From: Cercophora sp. LCS_1 | Taxonomy: Eukaryota; Ascomycota; Sordariomycetes; Sordariales; Lasiosphaeriaceae | Assembly (NCBI GenBank): GCA_036250225.1 | Contig: JAPZLL010000004.1 | Span: forward strand, 1,668,123-1,732,122 | Direction: 5' to 3' | Length of the DNA stretch: 64,000 nt | Shown: positions 11,534-22,739 of the stretch, one piece after another | Layout of the letters: every line of letters begins with the position of its first letter | Numbering within the stretch: position 1 is the stretch's first letter | The notes under the pieces: generated by a model | Databases searched by the model: none | What the model was told of the DNA's origin: nothing | What the model saw: only the letters and a program-made list of their open reading frames with translations | Program-made: the position numbers and the translations under genes

Positions 11534-14500
11534 TCAGGGCCGCGCTACCGATATCGAGACCAGCGAGACTGGCTCAGGTGCATCGTCGACAGGAGCGGCT
11601 ATCTCTTCAAGGGACTTTGCCTTCACCCTGTTGTGGCCTGGAACTTCCTTGGCGGTGGAGGGAATGGATGAGCGGAACAAGATGATGAACCCTACCGCCG
11701 CAACTCCCGCAAGAGCGAGGAGTGAGATGTATGAGCGGGCGATGGACGTCAGGACCGTTGGGGCTAGAGCGCGGACGGCAATGGGTCCGGTCATCGAGAG
11801 GGCCGACGCAATTCCCAGTAGTGGCGCTCGGTAACGGGTTGTGAAAATCTCTGCAGCGAACGCAAACTGGAGTGCGGCCGGCGCCAGAGTGGTAGTGAAT
11901 TGTGTGAGAGCAAACATGACCGCTGTCAACAACCTTGCTGGTGAGGCTGGCGTGTTGCCGAATACCGATGCAGATATGACTCCAATTACGAAGAGGATGA
12001 CAGCCACGAAAGCGAAGGAATTCAGGAGTATTACCCTCGAAAGTCGGTATCGTACCCAGTAGAACCGTGTAATGACAGCCACAACCCCTGGACCAGAGAT
12101 AAGCGCAAGCACTGTGGTCCAACGCCGGAACAAGTCAGTTCCGGCACCAGTCGGGAGGTAGAAACTCGTCGTCTCGTACGCAGGCATTGGGATTTCGGAA
12201 AAAATTGGTAGTGTGTAGCTCCAAACGCTACCGATTGTCTGAGGATTGTCGAGACCCAGTCCGTAGAACACGATGTTGACCGCACACCAACATGCCGATA
12301 CCAAGAAGAGAAGGACCAGGACTGTTGGTCTCTTTTTCTGTGGCTGTGACTTCCACGGTCGTTGTCGAAGGTATTGCCAGAAGCTATGGAGCCACTCCTT
12401 GAAGCTCGGGGGAGCGCCATCTTCCCAGTCGATGGAAGGACTTGCGTTGCTCGTCGGAGCCATGGAAGAGAGCTTTGAGGGTTGCCACAAAAAGAATCCA
12501 CGGGGGTTCTCCGAGTAAGGCCAATCCCTGGCAATGTCTGCTAGAGCCACTGCCGTCTTGTATGCACGGCTATACTCCCGTTTCACCTCGAATAGAAACC
12601 GTGGCGATTCCAAGGCATTGAGGCGGTGAAGCAGCGTGGCGATCACGGGTGCAGCACCAAAACCGACTACAATCCTCGCCGCAGTCTCGACTATCCTCCT
12701 GGTGGGTGCGGCGAGTATGACTTGAATTTCATCGGGATATACCACTGGTTCATAGCCATCCAGCGAGACCACGTCAAGTATGGTGTAATACATGCTAATG
12801 GTTTCTGTGAGACACGCCACGCCGATGCCGTAGGCAAAAGCCTGGGCGAGTGGTTGCATCAAAAGAACAAGGGCGAGCGCTTTGAGCCTTGAATGGGTTG
12901 GCGAATACTCTGTGACGATAATGGCAGGCATAAGTGACTGTTCAGGTATCGTCAGCCATATTCATATTTGACCAAGAGGAAGGTGTGCATACCGCCGAAC
13001 CAATGCCCAGCCCCATAACAAACTGCCAAACAAAAACAAGGGCGATGATGAATGTGCTGTCAATGTTCACCGTCGACAGGCCGATTATGCCGATCAGTAA
13101 GCATACGAGAAACATCGTCGATGTCCTGATCACTCCGATCCTCCCCGCCACGACGCCACTGGAAAGTGACCCGACAAGAATTCCAACAAGTGCCGGAAGC
13201 GCTGAGAGTAACAACGTACGAGTATAACCTCGTGGCTCATACAAGAAGTCAAAGACCGCTGCGGCCAGATTCAGGGAAAAGAGGTTGTAGCATGCCGCGA
13301 AGTATTCCAAGCAGGCAGTGAAAAGCACCGTCTTGTGGAGGGACTTTACGCGGTCGAGTACGCCAGTCACAACTTTTAGTGAGGAAGTTGAGCGAGGGAT
13401 CTCATGAGTTGCACCGAAAGATCGGAGGTACGAGGAATGGGCTTCGCCGGCGGTCGGGGTACGTTCTCCGTCAGACTCTTGGGAGTATGGGTATGAGGTC
13501 GGTTCATGGCTGTGTGCTTGCGGGAAACCGCCAAGCCAAGTAGGATGTGTGATGCCCATGCGCTGTAATGCTGAGCCTGTTTGCGACGCAAGAGAGTAGG
13601 ATAAATCCTCGCGCCAAGTGTAAAATGACATTCCTATGCCTTGTAATATCACGTCGGTTTGTTTGAACAACTTTCGAAAGTCTAGAACAGCAGCTCGTCT
13701 CAACATGGAGGGCTGTAGGGTCGGAGGCGGGACATGTGGCGGATGTGATGGCGGCTGGTCCTGTGAAGAGGTTGTTCTTGGTGAAAGGTTGGCTGCCGAC
13801 GGTATTGGAGGCGCATCGCGAGGCTGAATGGGAGCAACTGGGTCGAGGGAGACATTTGCTGGAAGGTCTACCGTGGGTGCATCCGGGAGTGACTGCTCAA
13901 TGTCTGCTACAAGCCGGCCAGCCGGTATCATGTGTGCGTATGGCTCGTGGTCGAAGCCGGCAATGATGATGCCGCAGAAAACATTGTCCCGAACAACCCA
14001 AGCGCCAGAAGACCCTGGCTGCAGAGGTTGAGGTACCCTGACCAGCTGAGTTGACAGCGGGACGCCGAACACGCATAGCTCACCTGGTTCCGTGAGTAGC
14101 GTGCCTTGGATGGCACCATGAGGCCCCAAGCGTATCTCAACAGGACCGGCGTCGACAGGATCTGTAAAGCAGATACTCGAGACGTCAGATTGAAGTTGAT
14201 GATGCAGATGGACATCCATCAAGGCAAAGTCGGATTTAGTGGTCTCGTCTCTCGACAAGCTCAGACTGGATGGACCGGTGTCGGCGTGCCCGGTTGGTGA
14301 CGCTTTGAGACCGGCGAAGTTTGCACCACCTCGGAGGTCAACAGCCCTCCATTTGACTGAGGGTGCGGTAGAGGGTGACGCAAGTGTGCTCGGTGCGAGT
14401 CCACCATCTCGATTGTGGTTGTCCTCTGACGGTTGGACTGTAGCTTGGTTGTCGGCGGAGGTGCTGTGGCCAAGATCATGTATTTGAGTTGATGAGGACC

Positions 14501-15455
14501 CCTGAGATAGGCGAAATCGATCAACGGGTCCATCCCTGCCCCACAAACTGCCGAGAATGCCATGAGCTGAAGTAAGCCCGAGTGTGTTGTTCTCGATGGA
14601 TACTAGGCCCCCAACGATGGACAACTTCTGGCTGACGACTTCGCCACCCTTCATCAATGTGGCACGGCACAGAAAGCCGTTCGTTGATGTCGATCCCTCT
14701 GGAAGCTCTTCGATTTCGAGGTGCAAAGTGATGCCTACGAGACCATCCCCATCCAGGACGACCCCGGGCCCGACTGGTTTGGTGTAGCCGCTTGACTTAT
14801 CCGACGAGACGAACATCGCGTTGCCAACTTCGATACGCCCGAACTGGGTACTTTGTGCGCGCTCCATGCAGGGATCGTGCAGTTCGCGTTTCATCTCCTC
14901 GCGCTGCTCCTTGGAGCAGTAAATCCAGATGGTCGGTGAGATTTCGACGCGATTCCCTTCCACCCGGCCTGACATGCGCAACTTGACATTCTCCAACAAG
15001 AAGTCATTCACATCGAAGGCGGCTGAGCCACCGGCAAGTCTGCCCTCGACGCGTCGTTTAGCAGACTCTAGATCCTCCCTGAGCCAGCGCTGGATCCTCT
15101 CAAACTCTTCCTTCGCTTCGGCTGGTATGGGGAGCAGATCGGGATGGGCGAGATAAATCTTGCCCCCAGCCGGATTGTACACCTTTTCTGCGTGATCTGG
15201 GTCCGACAGCGAGATCACTATTCCCCAGCGAGTTTGGGGTTCTGCTTGCTCTTGGGCTCGTCGCAGTTTTTGCTTCCACAGTTCCCACTTGACCCTGAGA
15301 ACTTCCAGTTCGGCCCAAGATATCAGTTCCTGCACTGCCCAAGTCTTCTCGACAGGACCTCCGTTCACCGTGGCGCCGTGTTGCCTCCGGTCTTGGCGTC
15401 GCTGATTTCGGGAAGGAGGCTCGAACCACCGACGTCGCTGCTGGGGCACCTCCAT
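11534..15455 (-). CDS. Trypsin-like serine protease fused to MFS (phosphate-permease-like) transporter
   Basis: Two exons (15455-12993 and 12937-11534; intron GTATGC...CAG of 55 nt) encode about 1,288 residues. Residues 110-215 are an N-terminal region with RMSGRV and IWIYCSKEQ, shared with the protease gene at 60285. A chymotrypsin-fold-like segment follows with candidate triad His298 (GLTSAHGI), Asp409 (SDFALMDV) and Ser483 (PGSSGAWV), and the shared tail FCGIIIAG...EPYAHM. A Pro-rich linker (530-585) leads without any stop into an MFS domain from about 705. Splicing joins VMGLGIGSA to SLMPAIIVTEYSP, matching the loop after helix 4 of phosphate:proton symporters; SPRFLFEV and AEIFTTRYR are also of that type. 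The transporter part looks complete. Alternative: two adjacent genes that lost the intervening stop and promoter. Confidence 0.75.
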
Positions 15456-16138
15456 TGTTCCGTGATGATATACAGCATCAATGTGTTAATGGTTAGCTCG
15501 CAGCTATTTGTTGTTACATCGTCCTTTCGCTGACGGGTTGAATGCATTTTTGAGAAGTTGTGCGACAATCTGGCGAGGAAAGGTCGGGTCAGTCGAAACG
15601 AGAGATGTGGGTGCCTCCTTCCCCCGATGAGGCTCTGCGGCTGAACACCCATGCAACACGGAGGCCACCCGGCGGCAACAGCGCCAAGCGTACAATAAAC
15701 TCGTTCAGAGAACTCGGGTCATTCCGAGCACCTCCATCAGCATCAACTCGAGCAGCAAATTCTGCGCGTTTCCCCTGGCTCGGAAACAAGTACCAGCTAT
15801 TTGTATCTTTTTCCCCACCCGTTTACGTTCTGGCAAGTCTCGTGTTGCAACAAAAATAAAGGTTTCATGCCCGGACTCAAATGTCGCGGAACGGTAATCG
15901 CTGTACGGTTTCTGCCTTGCTGCGCAATTTCCACCACCTTTCAGGGGTTGTCACACCGGGCGGCCCCGGCAGATGGTTGGCTCCTCCAGCCTTATCTCCT
16001 CAGCTCTCTCTTGACTTCTTTGAAGTCCCGCCACGATCACCACGACCGCCACCCGTGAACGCAAGAAAGCGTCCGCAAAGCTATCTACAAACCCATTAAT
16101 ACAGCCTGGGCGACTTTAGAGTTTAACAAACTGGACAG
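15456..16138. promoter_or_regulatory. Divergent promoter region of module A
   Basis: 683 bp between the start codons of the protease-MFS gene and the membrane-protein gene, which are transcribed away from each other. No coding frame with a domain was seen. A shared promoter is inferred from the arrangement, which is repeated in module B. Confidence 0.45.
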
Positions 16139-17284
16139 ATGCCTCGTCGGATCACTCTCCGGACGGCCTCCCGGCGCCCGGGGCAACGACAAAAAGCCAC
16201 GGCAACGGAAGGGTTGGAACTGCTCAAGCTGTTTTGGCCTTCCTTGGCGGAAGGTGGTATCAAGCTAATCGATCAAAGTGGATATTTCATCAACTATACA
16301 AGCTCGGCTGTGGCCAGCTTAGAACGACAGCTTAAGCTCCCGCAAAATGCTCTCCTTGCGGCTGTCAATGCTATGGTTAGCGGCCTCAAAGAGCCTCGAG
16401 TCAACGTCGCAACCACTATCCAGCGTCAGTTTGTCTGCCCCATGACAGGAGACGCTCCTGGGAGGGCGTTTTGTGCCCTTAGCCGTATCTGGACAATGCT
16501 CTACATCCAAATGGACAAGCCAAAATACCAACCACCAGGGTCACTCTTCTGGTTTGAGAACGAGCCTATCACGAGTGCCACAAAGCGGTATTTCGACCAG
16601 AAGGCAGAGGTTGAGAGGGCCCCAGATCTCCCGCTTAGGCTCGACCCAGACCTGACGGTAGTGCGGTTGGTTCGTGATCACAGGATTCGGATACTGTGGA
16701 CAGACAACCTCGCCGAGCACTTATCCGTAGGACAAGGCGAGAAGTACCGGGTCTTGAAGATATTCCGACACAAGATCTGGGTCGACAAACACCTCGAGTT
16801 CCCAGAGACGTCACCCATCCCCCGAGATGTTCTCGAGGAACTCATGGCCACGTTCAATCTCTTGCTGCCAGGACACAAGGCCAAAACCAAGGCCCTGATG
16901 AAGAAGGAAGACATGACAAACACCTTTGTCAAGCTCGGGACTTGCGGAATCACTCCCTCGGAGCAGTGGAGCGACTACAAGTACTGGCACACTGAGCTTC
17001 AAGCTCTCACGGTCATTTTGAATGAACCGCCGCGTGGGATCCAGCAACTGTGGAGCGCAGGGACAAGAAAGAAGAATTTGATGAATGTGGTTCTGTTCTG
17101 GGTGGCTGGCGTCATGGTCGCGATTCTCACCATTGTCAGCTCCGTTTGTGGGATCTGGTCGCTTCAGTTGGCGGCCGAGTCCAAGGATATTGGCTTCAAA
17201 CAACTTCAGCTGGCAATTGCTCAGGCGTGTGCAGATGAAGAGCTGGCTAGCAAGTTGCCGCAGTGGTGCCCGCTGCCAGCATGA
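16139..17284 (+). CDS. C-terminally membrane-anchored protein of unknown function, module A (WTDNLAEHL family)
   Basis: A 381-residue single-exon gene with no enzyme motif that I recognise. A mostly soluble part of about 310 residues carries SLFWFENEPIT (135-145), IRILWTDNLAEHL (183-195) and a KIFRHKIWV strand-like segment. One strong membrane span lies at about 317-340 (FWVAGVMVAILTIVSSVCGI), followed by a tail of 40 residues with QAC and PQWC. The same plan, with IRWTHSLTEHL, FWVTVGLLAILTVVFGGI, LLQAC and PEFC, occurs in the gene at 58755. Proteins with this motif order and a C-terminal anchor are common, uncharacterised fungal proteins in my recollection. The gene is divergent to a trypsin-like protease in both copies, so a functional link is likely. 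Confidence 0.75.
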   Translation: MPRRITLRTASRRPGQRQKATATEGLELLKLFWPSLAEGGIKLIDQSGYFINYTSSAVASLERQLKLPQNALLAAVNAMVSGLKEPRVNVATTIQRQFVCPMTGDAPGRAFCALSRIWTMLYIQMDKPKYQPPGSLFWFENEPITSATKRYFDQKAEVERAPDLPLRLDPDLTVVRLVRDHRIRILWTDNLAEHLSVGQGEKYRVLKIFRHKIWVDKHLEFPETSPIPRDVLEELMATFNLLLPGHKAKTKALMKKEDMTNTFVKLGTCGITPSEQWSDYKYWHTELQALTVILNEPPRGIQQLWSAGTRKKNLMNVVLFWVAGVMVAILTIVSSVCGIWSLQLAAESKDIGFKQLQLAIAQACADEELASKLPQWCPLPA

Positions 17285-17644
17285 GCACGGGAGTCGGGAA
17301 GCCGTTGATGAACCAACAAGGGGCCATCCGAACTTCAGGGCTGCCGTTCAGATGGTCGCATCGACCGGTCGAGGATATTATACGGGTTGCTCGCGCTGAT
17401 ACGGCCTTGAGGACCTTTCGGAGGGTTGGGCTTGGTGAAGGACTCGACTTGACGGAGACGAGGTATTACGGCAATTTCAAAACAGCTATCAACCTCTTTG
17501 AGGGAGCTGTGCATGGAAAAGCTCTGATTGTGTGAAAGTAGACAGATTCTATACGGGTGAGCCGAAATCTACAGTACGGGGATATGTGTTCTCCTAAACA
17601 ATCTCGGTCAGACATTCCTCGGCGCCCTCAAAGAACGGGCATAT
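17285..17644. other. Intergenic, no gene seen
   Basis: 360 bp between the membrane-protein stop and the end of the HET relic. A 90-codon open frame crosses it but has no recognisable domain. Confidence 0.4.
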
Positions 17645-19037
17645 CTATGGTTCAGAGCACAGCTCCCAAGCCCCCACGCCGACCCGCTGAAAACATCCAG
17701 ACACCCTTTCAGATGGCTTCAACACGAGGAACCAAGTCACTGGGCCGACTTTGGCTTCAGGATATAATAGGCACCTGGGATGTGGTCCTCCCTCTGCGTA
17801 ATGCCACGAGAATACTCGGAGACAGAAAAAGCCATCCAGGCCTTCTGCTTCTAAGTCGTGCTTGCCGACTATGGGTACCTGTTTGGAGAGACCCAGTTCG
17901 TCCAGGGAGACCTCGGCGCGATGGTATGGAGGAGCGCGTGGAGGAACAAGGCCCTGGAGTTGTTCCCCGACGGGGCGGACAGCAAGTTTGACGGGTGCTC
18001 TTGCCCCCCTCAGAACTGCGCGTCCTCCGCTGGTGATGCTGGCGACGGCAACACAATGAAGCAGCCGCGGCTCGTATTCCGGATCCCTCAGCGGCTCGTC
18101 GAAGCGAAATTCAACTTGGCCCTGCACCGATGCCCAGGACCAACTAGGAACGTTGAGTTTGTCTATTCGAGCATTTGGCTGGATGGCTTCCCAGGTGAGA
18201 TCAAAGAGGAATTCGCCCCTCCAGAGACCGGCCGAAATACTCATTAGGGGGCCCCATTTGGTCTTCTGAGTCCGTGTAGCCCCTCAGTACATCAACCTTT
18301 TTTATACCTTGTTGGGTCCTGATGTCTTCCCCAATGAGTTTTGCCAGTCCTGAGAGGGCACTCAACTTGTCGGTTTGTCGCGACAGGGACCTCCCAGTGT
18401 ATTCCGAAACCAACGCCCTCCACCGATGATGGTTAGATGCTATCCATTTGTGCTGCTTCCTCTTGCCAACCACAATGATCGTCTTGGACAATGCACAGCG
18501 AATCGACCCATAAATGGCGGATCTTCAACCCCGGCACACTTTGACAGCATCCTGGATCCCCAGGGGCATGCTCATCAGAGGTATAGACTAGCAATGACTG
18601 ACCAGGTTATCTCGAGTCGTTGTCAGGACATCGCTGGCGTCTGAGCCCCAGCAGTAACTGAGACAGGCATACTTGTACCGCTCCTGTTTCAGCCTAGGGG
18701 GTTTCGTATTGGTCTCAACCAACACGGGGCCCCGTGATCCATCTGGCGGCCCGACATCGATCAACCGGCGGGGCGCGAAGTCGTCATGGTTGGCCAACTC
18801 GCAGGCCTCGTCGTTTTCCACACAATAAGAGAGCCACTGAGCCGCGCGATCCATGGCTTCCTGCGAAGAAGAATCTTGCACAACATTAAGGCATTGTGCC
18901 CTCGCTCTTCTCACTTTATCCTCGGCTTTAAACTCCTGCCGTGGGGCTTTGCCCTCGTAAGAGTGCGGATCTGCGACTGCTTTAGCAACTGCCAACCAGT
19001 GCAATTCCATATTGATGTTGAAACCAGGTAATAACAA
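17645..19037 (-). pseudogene. HET-domain gene remnant (frameshifts, stops, internal loss)
   Basis: Reading right to left, frame 1 carries the HET start (YACLSYCWG, LTTTRDNL). The next conserved block is split: IQDAVKVCRG is in one frame and LKIRHLWVDSLCIVQDD in another, consistent with loss of one base in a G run near 18525. A stop follows AAQMDSI. The usual central part of the domain is absent, and a third frame resumes with WRALVSEYTGRSLSRQTDK. The C-terminal part (SAGLWRGEFLFDLTWE, VPSWSWASVQG, GPVTWFLVLKPSE) is intact up to the stop at 17645. HET proteins trigger cell death on non-self fusion. This copy cannot make the normal protein. Confidence 0.75.
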
Positions 19038-19481
19038 GACGCACGCTTACACTTAGACCGATGGAAAAATTGAAACTTCCCCACTGTCTTACTCCAAGGT
19101 CGGTCTGACTCACAAGGACGCCGGGCACGGCGTAGGGGGTGTCCCAAATGTATAGCAGGGTGCGGTATTTAGGTAGGTAGTGAGTTTAACGAGGTATGGT
19201 GGAGTTTGAGCTAGAGGGTATTGGTTGTTCCAGGGGAATTGTACTTGGTGAGTCGGATTTCATGGGCAGATAAGAGTTTATAAGGTTCGTTCTAGGTCAC
19301 CCTCCTGCAGCGCGAATACGCAGTCGTCGGCAAGGCCAACATCAACGGGTTTGGCCGGTCGAGATGGCGTAAGGAGGAACTTCAGCTGAGGGTGCGAGTG
19401 TCCGTGATGGCATCACCCTGCCGCTTCATTCTCATAGCCATACGCTAGGCTCGCTGCTCGTCCTCCTTGCCCTCCTTGTCG
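19038..19481. other. Intergenic, no gene seen
   Basis: 444 bp between the HET remnant and the DUF3632 gene end. No supported frame. Confidence 0.4.
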
Positions 19482-20599
19482 TTACCGTTCTTCTCCCTCT
19501 TTCTCATCCTCCCCATCCTCGTCTCCCTCTTCCGTTCCAAACTCCTCTTCCACTTCGCTACGCCGGGTCTCAGCCGCCTCCATGCTAGCAAGTGCCTTGG
19601 TGACGTGCTGCTTGGTCTTGGTGTCGGCGTCGGCGGCAAGCTCAGCAAGGCGGTGCTTCCACCAGCGCCAGCGCTTTTGGCTGGACTTGCCGGACACGGC
19701 CATGCGACACAGCTCGCCCATCGGCAGCAGCGGCTCCATTTCCTTACGCACGGCTTGATATCGCAGGCATTCCAGGGCTCTGTACGCCGTGTGTGTGAGC
19801 CACTCGCAAGCCGTCCAGAGGTCGCACTCGGCCTCGATCGGGTTGGTTGCCGCCGGGGACTCGATAGGTTGGATGGCCTGCATGACATACCAGGGGCGGG
19901 TGATAACCCTAGGCATCTGCGCGAATAAGGAAGTCCAGCTCTTCCATTTGGCCACCTCCTCGCGTGCCTGGGGATTTTCGAGCCCTCCGTCTCCTGCCAG
20001 ATAGTAGCACGGCACTGGTAGGTAAAAAAAAAAAAAAGAAAAGGTTAGCATCTGTCAGAAGGCGGAGAAAGCTCGAAAGGCAAGATAAAAGGCAAGGCGA
20101 AGAGAGAGTTGGAAGGCAGAGTTGAAAAGCAAAGAGTCGGAAAGGTCAAGAGATTTCACACACTCGTGTCGTCGACAAAGTCCCAGAAGTTGTATTTCAG
20201 GCCGTAGAGGCTGTCCCACCTAAGGTGCGCCAATTCAGGTGACCGAAATATAAGCTTATCGCCGAGCTTATAAAGTATATTCACCGTGCTAACAAAGATG
20301 GCGTGCCACGGGTGGTTCGGTGGGATCCCATAAATCAGAGTAATCATGTTTTCCTAGCAAGAACGGAGAAAATCATATCCATCATCCGCATCCGCAGCCG
20401 GCCAGGCACCGTCTCTAATAAAGTCGGCCATGGCCGTTGCCGTCGCCGCCACGGTGCTGCTGCTCTCGTCATCTCCAGCCGCCGTGAGCAGGTTCCGAAA
20501 ATTGATGAAAGTGTCGGCGAATTGAGCTCCAGAAGCTGTTCCCTCACTCCGCTCTGCATCAGCCTCCGCTTCTGCAAAGCTCAGGTTGACGGTACCCAT
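19482..20599 (-). pseudogene. DUF3632-like gene with in-frame nonsense codon
   Basis: The ATG at 20599 opens a frame (MGTVNLSFAEAEAD...) that reads to DFLRSC, then meets TAG at 20348-20350 and continues in the same frame with ENMITLIYGIPPNHP and LRWDSLYGLKYNFWDFV. In DUF3632 proteins a Trp commonly occupies this position, so TGG to TAG is the simplest change. An intron (donor GTGTGTGAAA near 20155, acceptor ACCTACCAG near 20013) leads to the last exon with WKSWTSLFAQM, ECDLWTACEWLT and KRWRWWKHRLAELA, the last typical of this fungal family of unknown function, then an acidic tail. No phase-compatible intron that would remove the TAG was found. Read-through, editing or assembly error are alternatives. 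Confidence 0.55.
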
Positions 20600-21425
20600 T
20601 GCTCGTGCGACCCTTGTGAGCGGAGATGGCCCCTCTTGGAGGGATAATGGGCGGGTCAGGGGCAGAAGTAGCTGATGGTGGTGAGAGCCAGGAGTTGATA
20701 ATGGGAGCTGGGGGATGGAGGTAATGTGGCGAGCCAGGAGAAACGGTGGCCGATGAAGGGACAAGCCGGGGTTTTAAAGCGGCGGCTTTCTTTGTCCTGG
20801 GTGGGCGAATGACCGGGATGGCGGACGGGTGGACCAATACGGTCCCACGGTCACTTACCCTTTCGCTTGCCCCTTCCGGCCAACGTGAGCTTTCACAAAG
20901 CGCGGCGGCCTTTGAAGTCTGGCGCACCGGGTGTTCCAGGTGGGAGAGCGCCCAGGCGTCCCAGGTGGCAGCGTGAGGCGGTCGTCGACGCCGTAAAGCC
21001 ACCATTCTTTGTTGTCAGCCTCCTGCCCACCTATCGTATAAACGCCACGAAACATAGCACCGGCCACCAAGATTCTCCTCTAACCTGGAGGGACAGCCCT
21101 CTGGCCTTTGCCTTCACCGAGTTGGTCCTTCGATGGGCCATGCCCTGACGATGGCTGCCTCAGGGGCATGGGCGCGCCGATGGAGTCGGAGGTGGTGCAG
21201 ACTGTCATGTCTAACATATAAACCGAGCATCGGCATGCTCGAGATTGGAAGCATGACACAGCTCATCAGACCGCAAAACACGCCCATAGAAAAGAACTCC
21301 CATCGGAACAACACAGCCCGCATCGCGCCTCGCCTCACTCTCGTCCTGATTTCGCCGCCTCAAACCTCGGAGCTGTCTGCTGTCTTCTCGGCTGTCTGCG
21401 CTGTCTTCCTGCTTTCCTGCCTCCG
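20600..21425. other. Intergenic, no gene seen
   Basis: Presumed upstream regions of the flanking DUF3632-like and RNase-like loci. Open frames have no domain. Confidence 0.4.
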
Positions 21426-22001
21426 ATGCCTTCCAACGGTCGCAAGACCGACTCATCCTATGTATAATGACCAAGCCACCTCTTAGTGCAAGACTGACTC
21501 CGCCGCGCAGTACTGCTTCAACGGGGTTCCCTATACCGACAAGACCTCAGGTGCCCAGACTTGGATGTATGCTGATGAGGCAAGACGGCAGCAAGCTAGT
21601 GTAGAACTTGAAAAGCTCCTAAAGGGGAAGAAAAAACCCAGATATCCCAGTAACTTCGGGAATCGAGGTAACAAAGTTAACCGGTCAACGCCTGGGTCTG
21701 CGGGACGACAAGGTACGACGGCATGGAAACGCCATCCGCTTATCCCTGGCAAAGACAAACCTTGGGTTGGAGGAGACCCGGGTGCTGTGAGGAGCATCTG
21801 GACAGACGGAGATCCCGAGAAGTTCGACGTTATCGTCCACGACGAGTCTCAGGGCTTCACTAAAAAAGGGCGGCTGAGTTCGCCAACACCAAATATCACC
21901 CCGCTGCCCAGACCCAACCCAACAATCAGCAGCAGCAGCCGTGGGATGTGCTGACGCCTGGCCAAAACGAATACCGCTGTCCGGGTTCCGCCGGACATTA
22001 A
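21426..22001 (+). pseudogene. RNase N1/T1-like fold relic
   Basis: A start-like MPSNGRKTDSSY at 21426 hits stops and restarts in another frame at about 21487 (AAQYCFNGVPYTD). It then reads through KPRYPSNFGNRG, HPLIPGKDKPWVGGDPG, AVRSIW and FDVIVHDESQG. The order of these blocks resembles the RNase T1 core: a YPH-like strand, a PI strand, GGxPGAxR and an ITH strand. The Arg and the last His are kept, but the first His position is Ser. After FTKK a one-base slip in an A run puts a plausible continuation (AAEFANTKYHP, Gln-rich) into the next frame, ending at 22001. The gap between the first two frames is too short for an intron. A broken gene is the best reading; the family call is tentative. 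Confidence 0.4.
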
Positions 22002-22739
22002 GCAGTACCAGCAACAACAGGAGCAGCGGCCTCAGCAGTGAATGGGTTGGAACGAGCGCAGAGGGTGGGGGCAGTTGTAGTAAGAATAGAGCGGTTGGTC
22101 CGTATTGCTGGTCGTTTGGAGCTCTCGGCCGTGTTAGACCTCTCTCTTTCTCTATCACTTTTATGTGTCTTCTCTCTCCATTTTACTACATCTCTCATTC
22201 TGCGGTCATTTCATGTTAAAAAAAGAATAAAAGAGGGATAAATAAAGTAGCAGTAGTTAACATTCAAGGCTTAGTAGGGCCTATGTTTTTGCTGTTCCCA
22301 GGCCTAATAAATTATAATTTGCTGACTAAAGTATTCAATTTTATTAGAAAATAGTTACAGTAGTATTTAATCAATTCTGTAGTGTATACTGTAATGCGTA
22401 TCACGCTTGATATAACCTTCAATATAAAGTAGTTGTAAAATCTAACAAGTCAAAACACGGTGACCGAGCCCCCACAGAATTATCAGTAAGCGAGTCAAGC
22501 GTGTCCCAGCCTTCAGCGGGAACCCTTATTGACACATCGAGAAGAAGTTGTGCAGGTTCTTAAGGCCCCGGGACTCGAGCTATTTCATGACAAATGGCTT
22601 GCTCTCAGTGGACGGCCTACTGTGCAATGTAGCATCTTGGCCCAGCGGCCGTGACCAGTGACAAGCGGCGGGGTTTTCTTTGTCTTAAGAAAACCCCGCA
22701 CTCGAAACGACATCGTCCATCACCTCAAGACTCACCATC
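22002..22739. other. AT-rich intergenic stretch, no gene seen
   Basis: Between about 22200 and 22450 the sequence becomes strongly AT-rich with many TA steps, unlike the GC-rich genes around it. This pattern is typical of RIP-affected transposon remains in ascomycetes. No coding frame was found. Confidence 0.5.

Noticed and set aside
13376..15156. Plus-strand frames across the protease-MFS gene
   Set aside because: Antisense shadows of a continuous 800-codon minus-strand frame with recognisable domains.
20024..20041. Long A run, also one near 35231
   Set aside because: Simple homopolymers. The run at 20024 lies in or at the edge of an intron on the minus strand as a polypyrimidine tract; no retroposon tail with a gene body was found.
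21462..21486. A 25-nt GT-AG 'intron' in the RNase-like relic
   Set aside because: Too short to splice; taken as gene decay.
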